From contig NZ_VWXI01000010.1 of NCBI RefSeq assembly GCF_011752525.1, positions 1 through 64,000 of the forward strand: a stretch of 64,000 bases of DNA, in the 5' to 3' direction. Under the pieces are notes generated by a model. The model was not told where the DNA came from, did not search any database, and saw only the letters and a list, made by a program, of their open reading frames with translations. Position numbers and translations under genes: made by a program. Of the stretch, positions 53,110-63,184 are shown one piece after another (positions within the stretch are counted from its first letter, which is position 1; each line of letters begins with the position of its first letter). Origin of the DNA: Pantoea sp. Cy-639 (GTDB lineage Bacteria > Pseudomonadota > Gammaproteobacteria > Pseudomonadales > Pseudomonadaceae).

Positions 53110-55941
53110 ATGTCCAACCGTGATATCTCCCGGCGCTCGTTCCTGCAAGGCGGGCTGGTCGCCGGTGTCGGCGTGACCATGGCGCCGCTTGGCAGCCAGG
53201 CGTTCGCCGCCCTGATGGAAAGCAAGGTCACCACCTCGCCACAGAAGTGGATGAACCATGACGGCAAGGTGCGCGTGCGTAACGACGCGCTGTCCAAGGT
53301 CTGTGGCGAAAAAGTCTTCGCCCGCGACATCCGCAGCAAGGACATGCCCGGCTGGCCGCAGCAGCAGGGTCACGCCTTGCTGCTCAAGGCGACCAAGGCC
53401 GACCGCCTGTACGCGGGCTACGACCTGTCGCTGCTCGGCGCCGAGCTGCAGCCGGACCGCGTGGTCACCGCCGACGACCTGAAGAAGGACGGCATCGTCT
53501 GGCCCGAGGCGCATTCGCCCGACCCGTTGCTGCCACCCGGCCAGGTGCCGATGTTCATCGGCCACCCGGTGGCGATCCTGATCTGGCACGACTTCGAGCG
53601 CTTTCGCAAGGCCAAGCTCAAGCTGCAGTTCAACGACCAGGCGATCCGCTACGGCGCGCAGGCGCCGCTGTACCAACGCGATCCCTATGGCAGCTTCCGC
53701 TTCGTGCGGGTGGGCGGCAAGACACCGTATGACGAAGACACCTTCTCGAGCCTGAAGGACTCGCCGCTGTTCCCCACCATCCTGGCCCGCAAGCCGGTGT
53801 GGAATGCCGAGCCCAAGCAGCACGGCACCCTCACCGAGCAGGGCATGTACCACGCCCAGCGCATCGACGAGCAGCTCAAGCAGCCGCCCGAGGACTGGCT
53901 GCTGTTCGACGAACGCTACAAGACCCAGTCGATCGAGCCGGCCGCGCTCGAGCCGGACAACGGCAACGGCTGGTATGACGCGGCCACCGGCACCCTGCAT
54001 TTCGTCGTGGCCAGCCAGTGCCCGTTCGAAGTGGCGCAGGAGTGCGTGCACATGATCAAGCCGTCGCGCTTCGGCCTGAAGCACTTGAACATGCACCCGG
54101 GCTACACCGTCGGCTACGGCTCCAAGGACAACAACATCTTCCCGTTCTACGCCGCCGTCGCCGCCCTGTACGGCGCGGGCGTGCCGATCCGCCTGGCCAA
54201 CGACCGCTACGAGCAGTTCCAGAGCGGTATCAAGCGCCATCCGTTCGACATGCGCTACCAGCTGGCCGTGGACAAGAACGACATGAGCTTCCAGATCTTC
54301 CGCGCCGACATGTCCGTCGATGGCGGCGGGCGTATCAACTACAGCCCGTCGGTGGCCGCGGTGGGGGCTACCGCCGCGCAGTCGATCTACTACATGCCGC
54401 AGAACGATCTGTCGGTCACCGCCTACCATTCCCGTGGCGTCGAGGCCGGCTCCATGCGGGGCTACGGCACCCTGCAGAGCATGGCCGCCACCGAGATGAT
54501 GGTCGACGAGATCGCCGAGCGCCTTGGTGTCGACGCCATCGAGCTGCGCCGCAGGAACGCGCTCAAGTCGGGCATGAAGAACACCCAGGGCGCGGTACCG
54601 GCCGGTGCCTTGCGCCTGCACGAGATCCTCGACAAGGCCAGCCAGCACGAGTGGTGGAAGAACCGCCAGGCGCGCAAGCAGGCCGAGGATGCCAAGGACC
54701 ACGACAACTGGTACGGCGTCGGTTTCGCCATCACCCAGAAGGACTTCGGCACCGGTGCCGAGGCACCGCTGGCGGCTGTCGAGTTCAGCGCCGACGGCCA
54801 GATCAGCCTGCGCCACATCGGCACCGAGCTGGGCACCGGCATGTCCACCTCCCAGGCCTTCGTGGTCAGTGACTTCCTGGGCCGCGCCGCCGACGAGGTC
54901 AAGACCGCCCAGACCGAATGGCCGGAGCTGGCCCTGAGCACCAGCGGCAACCCCTACCTGATGAGCCAGGCCGAGCAGGACGCCGCGCTGCGCAACCCGC
55001 GCTGGGTCGCCAAGCTGGCCTCGCCGTCGTCGGCGACCAACTCGGCGTTCTACTTCAGCCACGCGACCCGCGAGGCGGCGCGTGTGCTGTTCAACCACGG
55101 CCTGTGGCCGGCTGCCGTGGCGCTGTGGCGCCAGGGGCCGTTCGGCGGCCAGGCCAACCCGCTGGTGGTGCGTCGCGAGAACGCGGTGTGGGTCAACGGC
55201 GCGCTGACCGGCAACGGCCTGGAGCCGATCCCGTTCCCGGTGCTGGCCAAGAAAGCCCATGAAATGGGCCTGGTCACCGGCGTCAGCGTACACGCGTTCA
55301 ACCGCTGGAGCTGGGCCGAGGCCGACTTCGTCATCGACGGCGTGCGCGAGCGCCTGCCGCTCGACGGCCTGGCGGTGAAGTACGGCGACGGTGCGCCGAA
55401 CGCCAAGAAGGCACAGATGAACAGCGCCGGCTTCCACCTGCTGGACCGGCAGAACGCCGCCTACCCGGCGACCCAGCTGAACAATGCCATGGTCACCTAC
55501 TACAGCCCGGTGGCGACCATCGTCGAGGTCAAGGTCAACAAGGGCAGTGGCGAAGTGAGCGTGCTCAACCACCACAGCTGGGTCGAGTGCGGCCGGGTGC
55601 TGGTGCCGGAACTGGTCAAGGGCCAGCTCGAAGGCGGTATCGCCATGGGCATCGGCCATGCCCTGCTGGAAGAAATGCCGTTGTACGAGGGTGGCCCGGG
55701 CGAGGGCGACTGGAACTTCAACCGCTATCGCCTGCCGATGGCCAAGCATGTCGCGGTGTGGAAGCAGACGTCGGAGATCCTGCCGCCGCTGTCGTCCACC
55801 GACCCGTCCAAGGGCATCGCCGAAGTGGTGATGATCCCGGTGGTCGGCGCCATCAGCAATGCCGTGGCCCATGCCATCGGCAAGCGTGTGCGCGACCTGC
55901 CCATCACCCCCGCCCGCGTCAAGGAGGCCCTCAATGGCTGA
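53110..55941 (+). CDS. Molybdenum hydroxylase large subunit (IorB/PaoC-like aldehyde oxidase)
   Basis: A 943-residue periplasmic molybdopterin subunit of the xanthine oxidase family, isoquinoline-1-oxidoreductase type. It starts with a Tat signal (SRRSFLQGG). The Mo-cofactor contact segments include RGVEAGSMRGYGTLQSMAATEMMVDEIAERLGVDAIELRRRN, GTELGTGMSTSQAF and the C-terminal active-site Glu region KGIAEVVMIPVVGAISNAVAHAIG. Such enzymes oxidise aldehydes or N-heteroaromatics and pass electrons to cytochrome c. It overlaps the 2Fe-2S subunit gene by 8 bp. Confidence 0.92.
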   Translation: MSNRDISRRSFLQGGLVAGVGVTMAPLGSQAFAALMESKVTTSPQKWMNHDGKVRVRNDALSKVCGEKVFARDIRSKDMPGWPQQQGHALLLKATKADRLYAGYDLSLLGAELQPDRVVTADDLKKDGIVWPEAHSPDPLLPPGQVPMFIGHPVAILIWHDFERFRKAKLKLQFNDQAIRYGAQAPLYQRDPYGSFRFVRVGGKTPYDEDTFSSLKDSPLFPTILARKPVWNAEPKQHGTLTEQGMYHAQRIDEQLKQPPEDWLLFDERYKTQSIEPAALEPDNGNGWYDAATGTLHFVVASQCPFEVAQECVHMIKPSRFGLKHLNMHPGYTVGYGSKDNNIFPFYAAVAALYGAGVPIRLANDRYEQFQSGIKRHPFDMRYQLAVDKNDMSFQIFRADMSVDGGGRINYSPSVAAVGATAAQSIYYMPQNDLSVTAYHSRGVEAGSMRGYGTLQSMAATEMMVDEIAERLGVDAIELRRRNALKSGMKNTQGAVPAGALRLHEILDKASQHEWWKNRQARKQAEDAKDHDNWYGVGFAITQKDFGTGAEAPLAAVEFSADGQISLRHIGTELGTGMSTSQAFVVSDFLGRAADEVKTAQTEWPELALSTSGNPYLMSQAEQDAALRNPRWVAKLASPSSATNSAFYFSHATREAARVLFNHGLWPAAVALWRQGPFGGQANPLVVRRENAVWVNGALTGNGLEPIPFPVLAKKAHEMGLVTGVSVHAFNRWSWAEADFVIDGVRERLPLDGLAVKYGDGAPNAKKAQMNSAGFHLLDRQNAAYPATQLNNAMVTYYSPVATIVEVKVNKGSGEVSVLNHHSWVECGRVLVPELVKGQLEGGIAMGIGHALLEEMPLYEGGPGEGDWNFNRYRLPMAKHVAVWKQTSEILPPLSSTDPSKGIAEVVMIPVVGAISNAVAHAIGKRVRDLPITPARVKEALNG

Positions 55942-56473
55942 CCGCAAGCTGCAACTGACCCTGAACGGTCAATCCGTCGTCACCGAAGTGGTCCCCGATG
56001 ACCTGGCGATGATCGACTACCTGCATGAATACCAGAACCTCACCGGCTCGCGCCTGGGCTGCGGCCAGGGCATCTGCCATGCCTGCGTGGTGATCGTCGA
56101 CAACCCCGACGGCACCAGCGAGGAAGTGCGGACCTGCATCACCGGCGCGCACTACTTCGAAGGCAAGAAAGTCCGCACCATCGAAGGCCACGCCAAGCGT
56201 GACGAGGCTGGCAACCTGGGCGAACTGAGCCCGATCCAGCAGAAGTTCGTCGACCGCTTCGCTTTCCAGTGCAGCTACTGCGCCCCGGGCTTCGTCAACG
56301 CCGCCACGGTGCTGGTGGAAAAGGCCCAGCGCCAGCCGCTGAAGAAAAGCGAGCTGGAGGACGCGATCGAGGCCAGTCTTGGCCATCATGTGTGCCGTTG
56401 CACCGGCTACGTGCGCTACTACGAGGCGACCCGCGATGTGCTGGGCGACCTCGGCCTGGTCAAGGAGGGTTGA
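55934..56473 (+). CDS. Molybdenum hydroxylase 2Fe-2S subunit
   Basis: A 179-residue electron-transfer subunit with two [2Fe-2S] clusters: the plant-type N-terminal site (GCGQGICHACVV...RTC) and the C-terminal site (CSYCAPG...CRCTGY). AAGGAGG precedes the ATG. There is no separate FAD subunit, so electrons would go from the clusters to the cytochrome encoded next. No export signal is seen; it is expected to travel folded with the Tat-exported large subunit. Confidence 0.95.
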   Translation: MADRKLQLTLNGQSVVTEVVPDDLAMIDYLHEYQNLTGSRLGCGQGICHACVVIVDNPDGTSEEVRTCITGAHYFEGKKVRTIEGHAKRDEAGNLGELSPIQQKFVDRFAFQCSYCAPGFVNAATVLVEKAQRQPLKKSELEDAIEASLGHHVCRCTGYVRYYEATRDVLGDLGLVKEG

Positions 56474-56475
56474 GC

Positions 56476-57690
56476 ATGACGCGCGTTCTCAGCGGCCTGG
56501 CCCTGGCCATCGGTGTCGCCGTACTGTCGTTCGGCGCCCAGGCAGCCGAGCAGGACCAGGTCAAGCGCGGCGAATACCTCGCCCGCGCCGCCGACTGCAT
56601 GGCCTGCCACACCGCCGAAGGCGGGGCGCCGTTTGCCGGCGGCCTGCCGATCCATTCGCCGTTCGGCACCATCTACGGCACCAACATCACCCCGGACAAG
56701 CAGTACGGCATCGGCAACTACAGCGACGATGAATTCTTCGCCGCCCTCACCGAGGGCAAGCGCAAGGACGGCGCCAACCTGTATCCGGCCATGCCCTACA
56801 CCTCGTACCACCTGATCCCGCGGGCCGATTCCGACGCCATCCACGCCTACCTGAAGACCGTGGCGCCGATCAACCGTCCGGCGCCGGAAACCAGCCTGAG
56901 CTTCCCGTTCAACGTGCGCCTGGGCCTGATGGGCTGGAACATGCTGTACGGCAAGAGCGTGCAACTGGAAGAGGGCAAGGGCAACAGCGAGGCGTGGAAG
57001 CGCGGCCAGTACATGGTCGAGGTGCTCGGCCACTGCGGCGAGTGCCACACCCCGCGCAACCCGATCGGTGCGCTGCAGCAGGACAAGCGCCTGACCGGCG
57101 GCCTGCTCGGTGGCTACCTGGCCCCGAGCCTGCTGGCCAAGGACCTCGCCGAGCGCGGCTGGAACCAGGCTGACCTGGCGACCTTCCTCAAGCACGGCAT
57201 GAGCGCCCAGGGCAGCATGTTCAACGAGATGTACCCGGTGGTACACCACAGCACCCAGCACCTGGAAGACAGCGACCTGTCGGCCATGGCCACCTACCTG
57301 CTCGGCGACCAGCCGCCGGCGGCCAAGGTGGTCCAGGCGGTGGCCCACGAGACCCTGGGCGAGAGCGCCAAGCGTGGCCGCCAGCAGTACCTCAATGTCT
57401 GCGCCGGCTGTCATGGCGGCGACGGTGAGGGCAAGCCGCATATCGCCGTGGCCATGCAGGGCAATACCATCCTGCGCCAGGCCGATTCGCGCAACCTGGT
57501 CAAGGTGATCGTCGACGGTATCCGCGAGCAGCAGTTCACCGGCTTCGAGCGCATGCAGCCGATGCCGGGCTTCGCCGACAAGCTCGACGACGCGCAGCTG
57601 ACCGACATGGTCAACTACCTGCGCGAAGCGTGGGGCGGCCTGCCGGGCGACCTGAGCACCCAGCAGCTGGCCCAGCTGAAGGCGGACTGA
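56476..57690 (+). CDS. Triheme c-type cytochrome, electron acceptor of the Mo enzyme
   Basis: A 404-residue periplasmic cytochrome with a Sec signal (cut near GAQA) and three haem sites: CMACH (~39-43), CGECH (~187-191) and CAGCH (~315-319). This layout matches alcohol and aldehyde dehydrogenase cytochrome subunits. It lies 2 bp after the 2Fe-2S gene and would hand electrons to the respiratory chain. Confidence 0.94.
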   Translation: MTRVLSGLALAIGVAVLSFGAQAAEQDQVKRGEYLARAADCMACHTAEGGAPFAGGLPIHSPFGTIYGTNITPDKQYGIGNYSDDEFFAALTEGKRKDGANLYPAMPYTSYHLIPRADSDAIHAYLKTVAPINRPAPETSLSFPFNVRLGLMGWNMLYGKSVQLEEGKGNSEAWKRGQYMVEVLGHCGECHTPRNPIGALQQDKRLTGGLLGGYLAPSLLAKDLAERGWNQADLATFLKHGMSAQGSMFNEMYPVVHHSTQHLEDSDLSAMATYLLGDQPPAAKVVQAVAHETLGESAKRGRQQYLNVCAGCHGGDGEGKPHIAVAMQGNTILRQADSRNLVKVIVDGIREQQFTGFERMQPMPGFADKLDDAQLTDMVNYLREAWGGLPGDLSTQQLAQLKAD

Positions 57691-57693
57691 CCC

Positions 57694-58665
57694 GTGCAGC
57701 ATCTCGACCTGCAGGTAGTGCGCCAGGCCGCGCAGTGGTCCCGCGATGGGCTGCCGGTGTGGTTGTGCACGGTGCTCTGCACCTACGGCTCGGCGCCCCG
57801 CGCGCCGGGTTCGCTGCTGGCGGTCAACGACCAGGGCCAGTGGCTCGGTTCGCTGTCTGGCGGGTGTGTCGAGGATGACTTCCTCGAGCGCGTCGGCGCG
57901 GGCGAGTTCGCCGACGCGGCGGTCGTGGTGCGCTACGGCGATGGTAGCGACAGCCGCTCGAACATCCGCCTGCCGTGCGGCGGCATCCTCGATGTGCTGG
58001 TCGAACGCCTGCCCGCCGACTGCGCCACCCAGGCGCACCTCGGCGAGCTGGAGGCAGCGCTGCTTGGCCGCCGTCGGCTGCTGCGCGAGGTCGACCTGCG
58101 TAGCGGCGAGCGCCGCTTGCGCGATGACCACAGCCAGGGCCCCCGGGTGGAACAGCAGGCACAGCGGGTGCGCTTGCGCATCGGTGCCGCCCAGCGCCTG
58201 TTGCTGGCAGGCTATTCGAGCGTCGCGCACTTCTGCGCCGAGTTCGGCAAGGGCCTGGGGTTCGAGGTGGTGCTCTGCGATCCACGGGACGAGGTGATGG
58301 ACAACGTGGTGCTCGACGGGATCGAAATCCGTCGGGAACTGCCTTCGCTGTTCATCGCCAACGGCGGCTGCCACCGCGACACGGCGGTGGTGGCGCTCAC
58401 CCACGACCCGAAGATCGACGATCTGGCCATGCTCGAAGCGGTGCAGACCGAAGCGTTCTATATCGGTGTGATGGGCTCGCGCGCCACCTCGGAAAAGCGC
58501 CGTGAACGCCTGCGTCGCATCGGTGGGCTGGGGGATGCCGAGTTGGCGCGGATACACGCGCCGATCGGCCTCAACCTGGGCAGCAAGACCCCGGCGGAGA
58601 TCGCCCTGGCGGTACTCGCCGACATTCTCCGTACCCGCAGCGGCATTGCCCGCGAGGCCCTGTGA
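57694..58665 (+). CDS. XdhC/CoxI-family molybdenum cofactor insertion protein
   Basis: A 323-residue accessory protein. The N-terminal XdhC/CoxI part has APRAPGSLLAVNDQGQWLGSLSGGCVEDDF with its conserved Cys; the C-terminal Rossmann part has DPRDEVMDN and EAFYIGVMGSRATSEKRRERL. XdhC binds cofactor, helps sulfuration and loads it into the large subunit. It starts with GTG three bases after the cytochrome stop. Confidence 0.92.
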   Translation: MQHLDLQVVRQAAQWSRDGLPVWLCTVLCTYGSAPRAPGSLLAVNDQGQWLGSLSGGCVEDDFLERVGAGEFADAAVVVRYGDGSDSRSNIRLPCGGILDVLVERLPADCATQAHLGELEAALLGRRRLLREVDLRSGERRLRDDHSQGPRVEQQAQRVRLRIGAAQRLLLAGYSSVAHFCAEFGKGLGFEVVLCDPRDEVMDNVVLDGIEIRRELPSLFIANGGCHRDTAVVALTHDPKIDDLAMLEAVQTEAFYIGVMGSRATSEKRRERLRRIGGLGDAELARIHAPIGLNLGSKTPAEIALAVLADILRTRSGIAREAL

Positions 58666-59225
58666 CGGTTGTCGCGCTGGTCCTGGCGGCTGGGCAGGGC
58701 GCGCGCTTCGGTGCCGACAAGCGCCGGGCGTGCCTGGCGGACGGGCGCAGCCTGCTGCAGCACAGCGTGGAACGGGCGCAGGCCGCGTTCGACGAGGTGC
58801 GGGTGGTGCTGCGTGGCGGCGAGCGGGGCGAGGACCTTGGCTTGCCTGCCGGCTGCCGGATCGTTCCCAGCCCCGAAGCGGTCCTGGGCATGGGCCATAG
58901 CCTGGCGGCCGGCGTGGCATCGCTGGGCGACAGCCAGGCGCAGGCGGTCGCCGTTCTGCTGGGCGACATGCCGTGGATCCTGCCCGAGAGCTACAGGTGT
59001 CTGATCGAGGCGACCGATTCGTCGGCTATCGTGGTACCGCGCTACCAGGGACAGAACGGGCATCCGGTACTGTTCGGGCGGGACTACTGGCCTGAGCTTG
59101 CGCGGTTGGCCGGTGACGAAGGCGCCCGCTCGGTGCTGCAACGGCATCGAACGCAGGTGGTGGTGATCGAGGTGAACGACGTGGGTGTGCTGCGCGACGT
59201 CGATACTCCGGCGGCGCTCGGCTAG
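58662..59225 (+). CDS. MobA-like NTP transferase (MocA-type Moco cytidylyltransferase)
   Basis: A 187-residue nucleotidyltransferase with the nucleotide loop [17 protein letters not shown] and the metal-binding LLGDMPWI. Within the XdhC-linked context it probably makes the cytosine-dinucleotide form of the molybdenum cofactor used by xanthine-oxidase-family enzymes. GTG start overlaps the xdhC stop (GTGA). It ends the operon. Confidence 0.85.
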   Translation: MTVVALVLAAGQGARFGADKRRACLADGRSLLQHSVERAQAAFDEVRVVLRGGERGEDLGLPAGCRIVPSPEAVLGMGHSLAAGVASLGDSQAQAVAVLLGDMPWILPESYRCLIEATDSSAIVVPRYQGQNGHPVLFGRDYWPELARLAGDEGARSVLQRHRTQVVVIEVNDVGVLRDVDTPAALG

Positions 59226-59437
59226 ACTGCTCAGGGCTTTCGCGGGGCAGCCCGCTCCCACGAGCAGCTCCTGCTGGAGGGATATCCGTGCGTGGTGCAG
59301 CCAAGGGCGCATCGCCGGCGCCCTGCGCAGCGTTGCCCGCGTCACGTCGATGCCCCGGTGGAGCGCCAATCAGGGAACACCCCTCATTGGCGCGCGGCCG
59401 GAGGTCTCGTCATCGGTATCCACTCAGGAGTACAGCC

Positions 59438-60292
59438 ATGACCCAGCCCAACGACGACAAGCGTCCGACCCCCGATCCGGCCGAAGACAACGCCTTCTTC
59501 CCCTCGCCGTATTCCCTCGGCCAGTTCACCTCGAGCAGGTCCGACCTCAGCGGCGCCGACTACCCCGACGCCTACCAGGACGGGCGCTGGAAGATCCTGC
59601 TGATCGGCGCCGACGAGCGCTACCTGGCCACCGACAACGGCACGCTGTTCTCCACCGGCAACCATCCGGTCGAAACCCTGCTGCCGATGTACCACCTGGA
59701 CAAGGCCGGGTTCGCCTTCGACGTCGCGACCCTGTCGGGCAACCCGGTCAAGTTCGAGTACTGGGCCATGCCTCGCGAGGACCAGCAGGTGCTCGGCCTG
59801 TTCGAGCGCTACAAGCCGGCCTTCCAGCAACCGTACAAGCTCGCCGAGGTGATCGACGAGGCCCTGGGGCCGGATTCGGACTACATCGGCGTGTTCATTC
59901 CCGGGGGGCATGGCGCGTTGATCGGCCTGCCAGGGAGCGAGGACGTTGGCCGGGTGCTGAACTGGGCCGCGGACCACGATCGCTTCGTCATCTCCTTGTG
60001 CCATGGCCCGGCGGCACTGCTGGCCGGTGGCAGGCTCTACGAGGGCTATCGCATCTGCGCCTTCCCTGATGCGCTCGACGCCCAGACCCCGGAGATCGGC
60101 TACATGCCCGGCCACTTGACCTGGAAGTTCGGTGAGCGGCTGCGCGAGCAGGGCATCGAGATCATCAACCAGGGCATCTCCGGCGCCGTCCACCAGGATC
60201 GCAAGCTGCTCACCGGTGACAGCCCGCTGGCCGGCAATGCCCTGGGCAAGCTGGCTGCGCGGGCGTTGCTGCAGGAGGCCAACAGCAGGTAA
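59438..60292 (+). CDS. hchA: Hsp31/HchA chaperone-glyoxalase
   Basis: A 284-residue DJ-1/PfpI-superfamily protein. The nucleophilic Cys is in SLCHGPAAL, with [13 protein letters not shown] forming the oxyanion loop. The N-terminal [23 protein letters not shown] and the [15 protein letters not shown] segment match HchA (glyoxalase III, protein deglycase). It acts against methylglyoxal and heat or acid stress. A REP-like segment and a possible IS-free spacer lie in the 212-bp gap before it. Confidence 0.93.
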   Translation: MTQPNDDKRPTPDPAEDNAFFPSPYSLGQFTSSRSDLSGADYPDAYQDGRWKILLIGADERYLATDNGTLFSTGNHPVETLLPMYHLDKAGFAFDVATLSGNPVKFEYWAMPREDQQVLGLFERYKPAFQQPYKLAEVIDEALGPDSDYIGVFIPGGHGALIGLPGSEDVGRVLNWAADHDRFVISLCHGPAALLAGGRLYEGYRICAFPDALDAQTPEIGYMPGHLTWKFGERLREQGIEIINQGISGAVHQDRKLLTGDSPLAGNALGKLAARALLQEANSR

Positions 60293-60312
60293 GGCGTGCC
60301 AGGCGCAGCGCT

Positions 60313-61329
60313 TCAGCCCTTGTGCGCCACGCTCAGCACCACCTTGCCGATGTGCCGGCCGGATTCCATCAGCGCGTGGGCCTGGCTGGCCGCCGCCAGC
60401 GGGAAGGTGGCGTGGATCAGCGGCTTGACCGCGCCGCTGCGCACATGGGGCCAGGCCTTGGCCTGCAGCTCGGCGAGGATCGCGGCCTTGTCGTCGAGGC
60501 TGCGCGCACGCAGGGTCGAGCCGATGTGGGTCAGGCGCTTGGTGAGCATGGGGAACAGGTCGAGGTTGGTCGCCGGGCCCTTGACCACGCCGATCTGCAC
60601 GATGCGCCCGTCCATGGCGGCGGCCTTGAAATTGCGCTCGACATAGTCGCCGGCGATGATGTCGACGATCACGTCGACGCCGCGTCCGTCGGTGTGGCGC
60701 ATGACCTGTTCGAGGAAGTCCTCGCGGGTGTAGTCGATCGCCAGGTCCGCGCCCAGTTCGCGGCTGGCCGCCTGCTGGTCCTCGCCCTTGACGGTGGTGA
60801 ACACCTGCGTGGCACCGAAGGCCCGCGCCAGCTGGGTGGCGGTAGTGCCGATGCCCGACGCGCCGCCATGGATCAGCACGCTGTCGCCGGCCTTGAAACC
60901 ACCGCGTTGGAACAGGTTGACCCAGACGGTCATGAAGGTCTCGGGCAGCGCGGCACCCTCGATCATCGACAGGTTGTCCGGCAGGTGCGCGGTGGTGCGT
61001 TCGTCGGCCACGGCATATTCGGCGTAGCCGCCACCCTGGACCAGGGCGATCACGGCGTCGCCGACGGCAAAGCCATTGACCTGCTCGCCGTGTGCGACGA
61101 CGATGCCGGCGATCTCCAGGCCCGGAATGTCCGGAGCACCCGCGGGCGGATCGTACAGGCCCTTGCGTTGCAGCAGGTCGGGGCCGTTGACCCCGGCGGC
61201 GTGGACCTGGATCAACACCTCGCGCGGGCCGGGTTGCGGTGTGGCGTGGCGCGCGGCTTGCAGTACCTCGGGGGCGCCAGGCTGGGTGATGTCGATGGCG
61301 GTCATGTGGCTGGGAACGATGTGACGCAT
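60313..61329 (-). CDS. NADPH:quinone oxidoreductase (PIG3/QOR type)
   Basis: A 338-residue zinc-free medium-chain reductase. The N-terminal GroES-like part has EVLIQVHAAGVNGPDLLQRKGLYDPPAG, and the Rossmann fold has IHGGASGIGTTATQLARAFGA. No zinc-ligand cysteines are present. Start at 61329 has GAGG upstream; an ATG at 61305 is possible. It converges on hchA with 20 bp between stops. Confidence 0.9.
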   Translation of the reverse strand: MRHIVPSHMTAIDITQPGAPEVLQAARHATPQPGPREVLIQVHAAGVNGPDLLQRKGLYDPPAGAPDIPGLEIAGIVVAHGEQVNGFAVGDAVIALVQGGGYAEYAVADERTTAHLPDNLSMIEGAALPETFMTVWVNLFQRGGFKAGDSVLIHGGASGIGTTATQLARAFGATQVFTTVKGEDQQAASRELGADLAIDYTREDFLEQVMRHTDGRGVDVIVDIIAGDYVERNFKAAAMDGRIVQIGVVKGPATNLDLFPMLTKRLTHIGSTLRARSLDDKAAILAELQAKAWPHVRSGAVKPLIHATFPLAAASQAHALMESGRHIGKVVLSVAHKG

Positions 61330-61509
61330 GAGGACCTCTGTCATTCAGCGAGAAGGTGCTTTACAGGGTAGGGGACACGCATTCTGCGGTCGCGCGGCGA
61401 TTTTGCGCCTCCCCTTCGCAAATTCTCTTCAGGCCGTTACGGCCGGGAGGCGGTACAACGGCGCGTGGGCGTGGGCTTGCCCAGGCCGCCGCCATCGAGG
61501 AGTGAACGA

Positions 61510-62394
61510 ATGAACTGGGATGATGCCCGGATGCTACTGGCCCTGAGCCGCGAGCAGACCCTTCGCCGCGCCGCTAGGGTGCTGCGGGTCGACCAGGCCA
61601 CCGTGGGCCGGCGTGTGGCGGCGTTGGAGGCGGACCTGGGGTCGACCCTGTTCCTGCGCACACCGGCCGGCTACCAGTTGACCGCCATCGGCGAAGTGGC
61701 GGTGGAACTGGCGCAGAAGATGGAGCAGGCCGCGTTGGAGCTGACCCGGCGTACCCGTGGCGCCGACAACGAGCAGGCCGGCGAGGTGCGCATCGCCACC
61801 ACCGATTCGCTGGCCCACGAGTTCGTGATCCCGGCCTTGCGCCTGTTGCACGCCGAGCACCCCGAGGTCCGCGTGGTGCTCAGCGGCAGCTCGGAGATCG
61901 TCAACCTGTCGCAGCGCGAAACCGACATCGCCATCCGCAACCAGCGCCCGGACAATCCCGACCTGGTGTTGCGCAAGCTGGCCAGCTGGCAGATGGGCCT
62001 GTTCGCCTCGGCCGATTACCTGCAACGGCGGGGCACGCCGGCCGATGGCAGCTTTGCCGGCCACGACCTGGTGGTCTATGAGCCGTACTGGCGCGACCGC
62101 GCCGAGCCGACCCTGGTGGACGTGCCGATCGGCGCGGGCAGGGTGGTACTGGCGGCCAATGCCAGCATGATGTTGCGTCGCGGTATCGGTCAGGGCCTGG
62201 GCATCGGCGAGATCCCCGTGGCCCTGGGCCTGCGCGACGGCCTGCGGCGGGTCTGGCCGCAGCGCACACGGCGCGAGCCTTACGAGGTGTGGATGGTCAC
62301 CCACCAGGACCTGCGCCATACCGCGCGGGTACGGGCGGTGATCGAGCACTTGGCACAGGCGTTTGCCGACGAGGGCGGGGCCTTGCCCGGTTAG
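61510..62394 (+). CDS. LysR-family regulator
   Basis: A 294-residue LysR-type protein: N-terminal winged HTH (MNWDDARMLLALSREQTLRRAARVLRVDQATVGRRVAALEADLGSTLF) and a C-terminal substrate domain with VRIATTDSLAHEFVIPALRLLHAEHPEV. It is divergent from the quinone oxidoreductase gene (180 bp), so it probably controls it. The effector is unknown. Confidence 0.9.
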   Translation: MNWDDARMLLALSREQTLRRAARVLRVDQATVGRRVAALEADLGSTLFLRTPAGYQLTAIGEVAVELAQKMEQAALELTRRTRGADNEQAGEVRIATTDSLAHEFVIPALRLLHAEHPEVRVVLSGSSEIVNLSQRETDIAIRNQRPDNPDLVLRKLASWQMGLFASADYLQRRGTPADGSFAGHDLVVYEPYWRDRAEPTLVDVPIGAGRVVLAANASMMLRRGIGQGLGIGEIPVALGLRDGLRRVWPQRTRREPYEVWMVTHQDLRHTARVRAVIEHLAQAFADEGGALPG

Positions 62395-62444
62395 CCAGGT
62401 AACAGAACAGGCTGGGCAATGTACGGAGGGGCCTGCGAGGTCCG

Positions 62445-62696
62445 TCAGCCCCCGGTGACCGGGGGGAAGAACGCGATGTCGTCGCCATCCTCCAGGGGCT
62501 CGTCGAGGCCGCAAAGGTCCTGGTTGCGCGCGCACAGCAGGTTGGCCTGGCCGAGGGTCCGCGCCCACGGCTCGCCGCGTGCGACCAGTTGCGCGCGCAA
62601 TGCGCGCAGGCTGCCGAGGGCCGGGTCCCAGGCCAGGGTCTCGCCGTCGCGGCCGAGCAGCTCGCGGTAGCGGGCGAAATAACTCACCCGGATCAT
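62445..62696 (-). CDS. moaD: Molybdopterin synthase small subunit
   Basis: An 83-residue ubiquitin-fold sulfur carrier ending in the essential Gly-Gly (FFPPVTGG). It donates thiocarboxylate sulfur in conversion of cyclic pyranopterin to molybdopterin. Its start overlaps the moaC stop by four bases. Confidence 0.95.
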   Translation of the reverse strand: MIRVSYFARYRELLGRDGETLAWDPALGSLRALRAQLVARGEPWARTLGQANLLCARNQDLCGLDEPLEDGDDIAFFPPVTGG

Positions 62697-63184
62697 GCCG
62701 TCACCTCGGCCTGGTACAGCCCCGAGCGTCCGCCGGACTTGTGCAGCAACCTTACCCAGTCGATCTGCAGGCTGCGGTCGACGGCCTTGCACATGTCGTA
62801 GAGGGTCAGGGCGGCGATGCTGGCGGCGGTCAGCGCCTCCATCTCGACCCCGGTGGCACCGTTGAGCGCGGCGCTGGCGATGATCCGCACCGAATCCGGC
62901 GCCACGGCCTTGAGCTCGACGCTGACCGCGGTCAGCAGCAGCGGGTGGCACAGCGGGATCAACTCATGGGTGCGCTTGGCGGCCATGATCCCGGCGATGC
63001 GGGCGACCGCGAACACATCTCCCTTGGGGTGGCCACCTGCGCTGATCAGGGTCAGGGTTTCGGGCTTCATCCGCACCCAGGCTTCGGCCACCGCCTCGCG
63101 GTGGGTGTCGGGCTTGTCGCCGACATCGACCATGCGCGCGTGGCCGTGGTTGTCCAGGTGAGTCAGGGCGGCGGTATCGTTCAT
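62693..63184 (-). CDS. moaC: Cyclic pyranopterin monophosphate synthase
   Basis: A 163-residue protein with MoaC motifs: [62 protein letters not shown], and DMCKAVD with the C-terminal KSGGRSG. It makes cyclic pyranopterin from the MoaA product. It is coupled by overlaps to moaD and to the LysR gene upstream. Confidence 0.96.
   Translation of the reverse strand: MNDTAALTHLDNHGHARMVDVGDKPDTHREAVAEAWVRMKPETLTLISAGGHPKGDVFAVARIAGIMAAKRTHELIPLCHPLLLTAVSVELKAVAPDSVRIIASAALNGATGVEMEALTAASIAALTLYDMCKAVDRSLQIDWVRLLHKSGGRSGLYQAEVTA

Noticed and set aside
53104..55947. A 947-codon frame opposite the Mo subunit gene
   Set aside because: Antisense shadow; the plus strand encodes a complete Tat-exported molybdenum hydroxylase.
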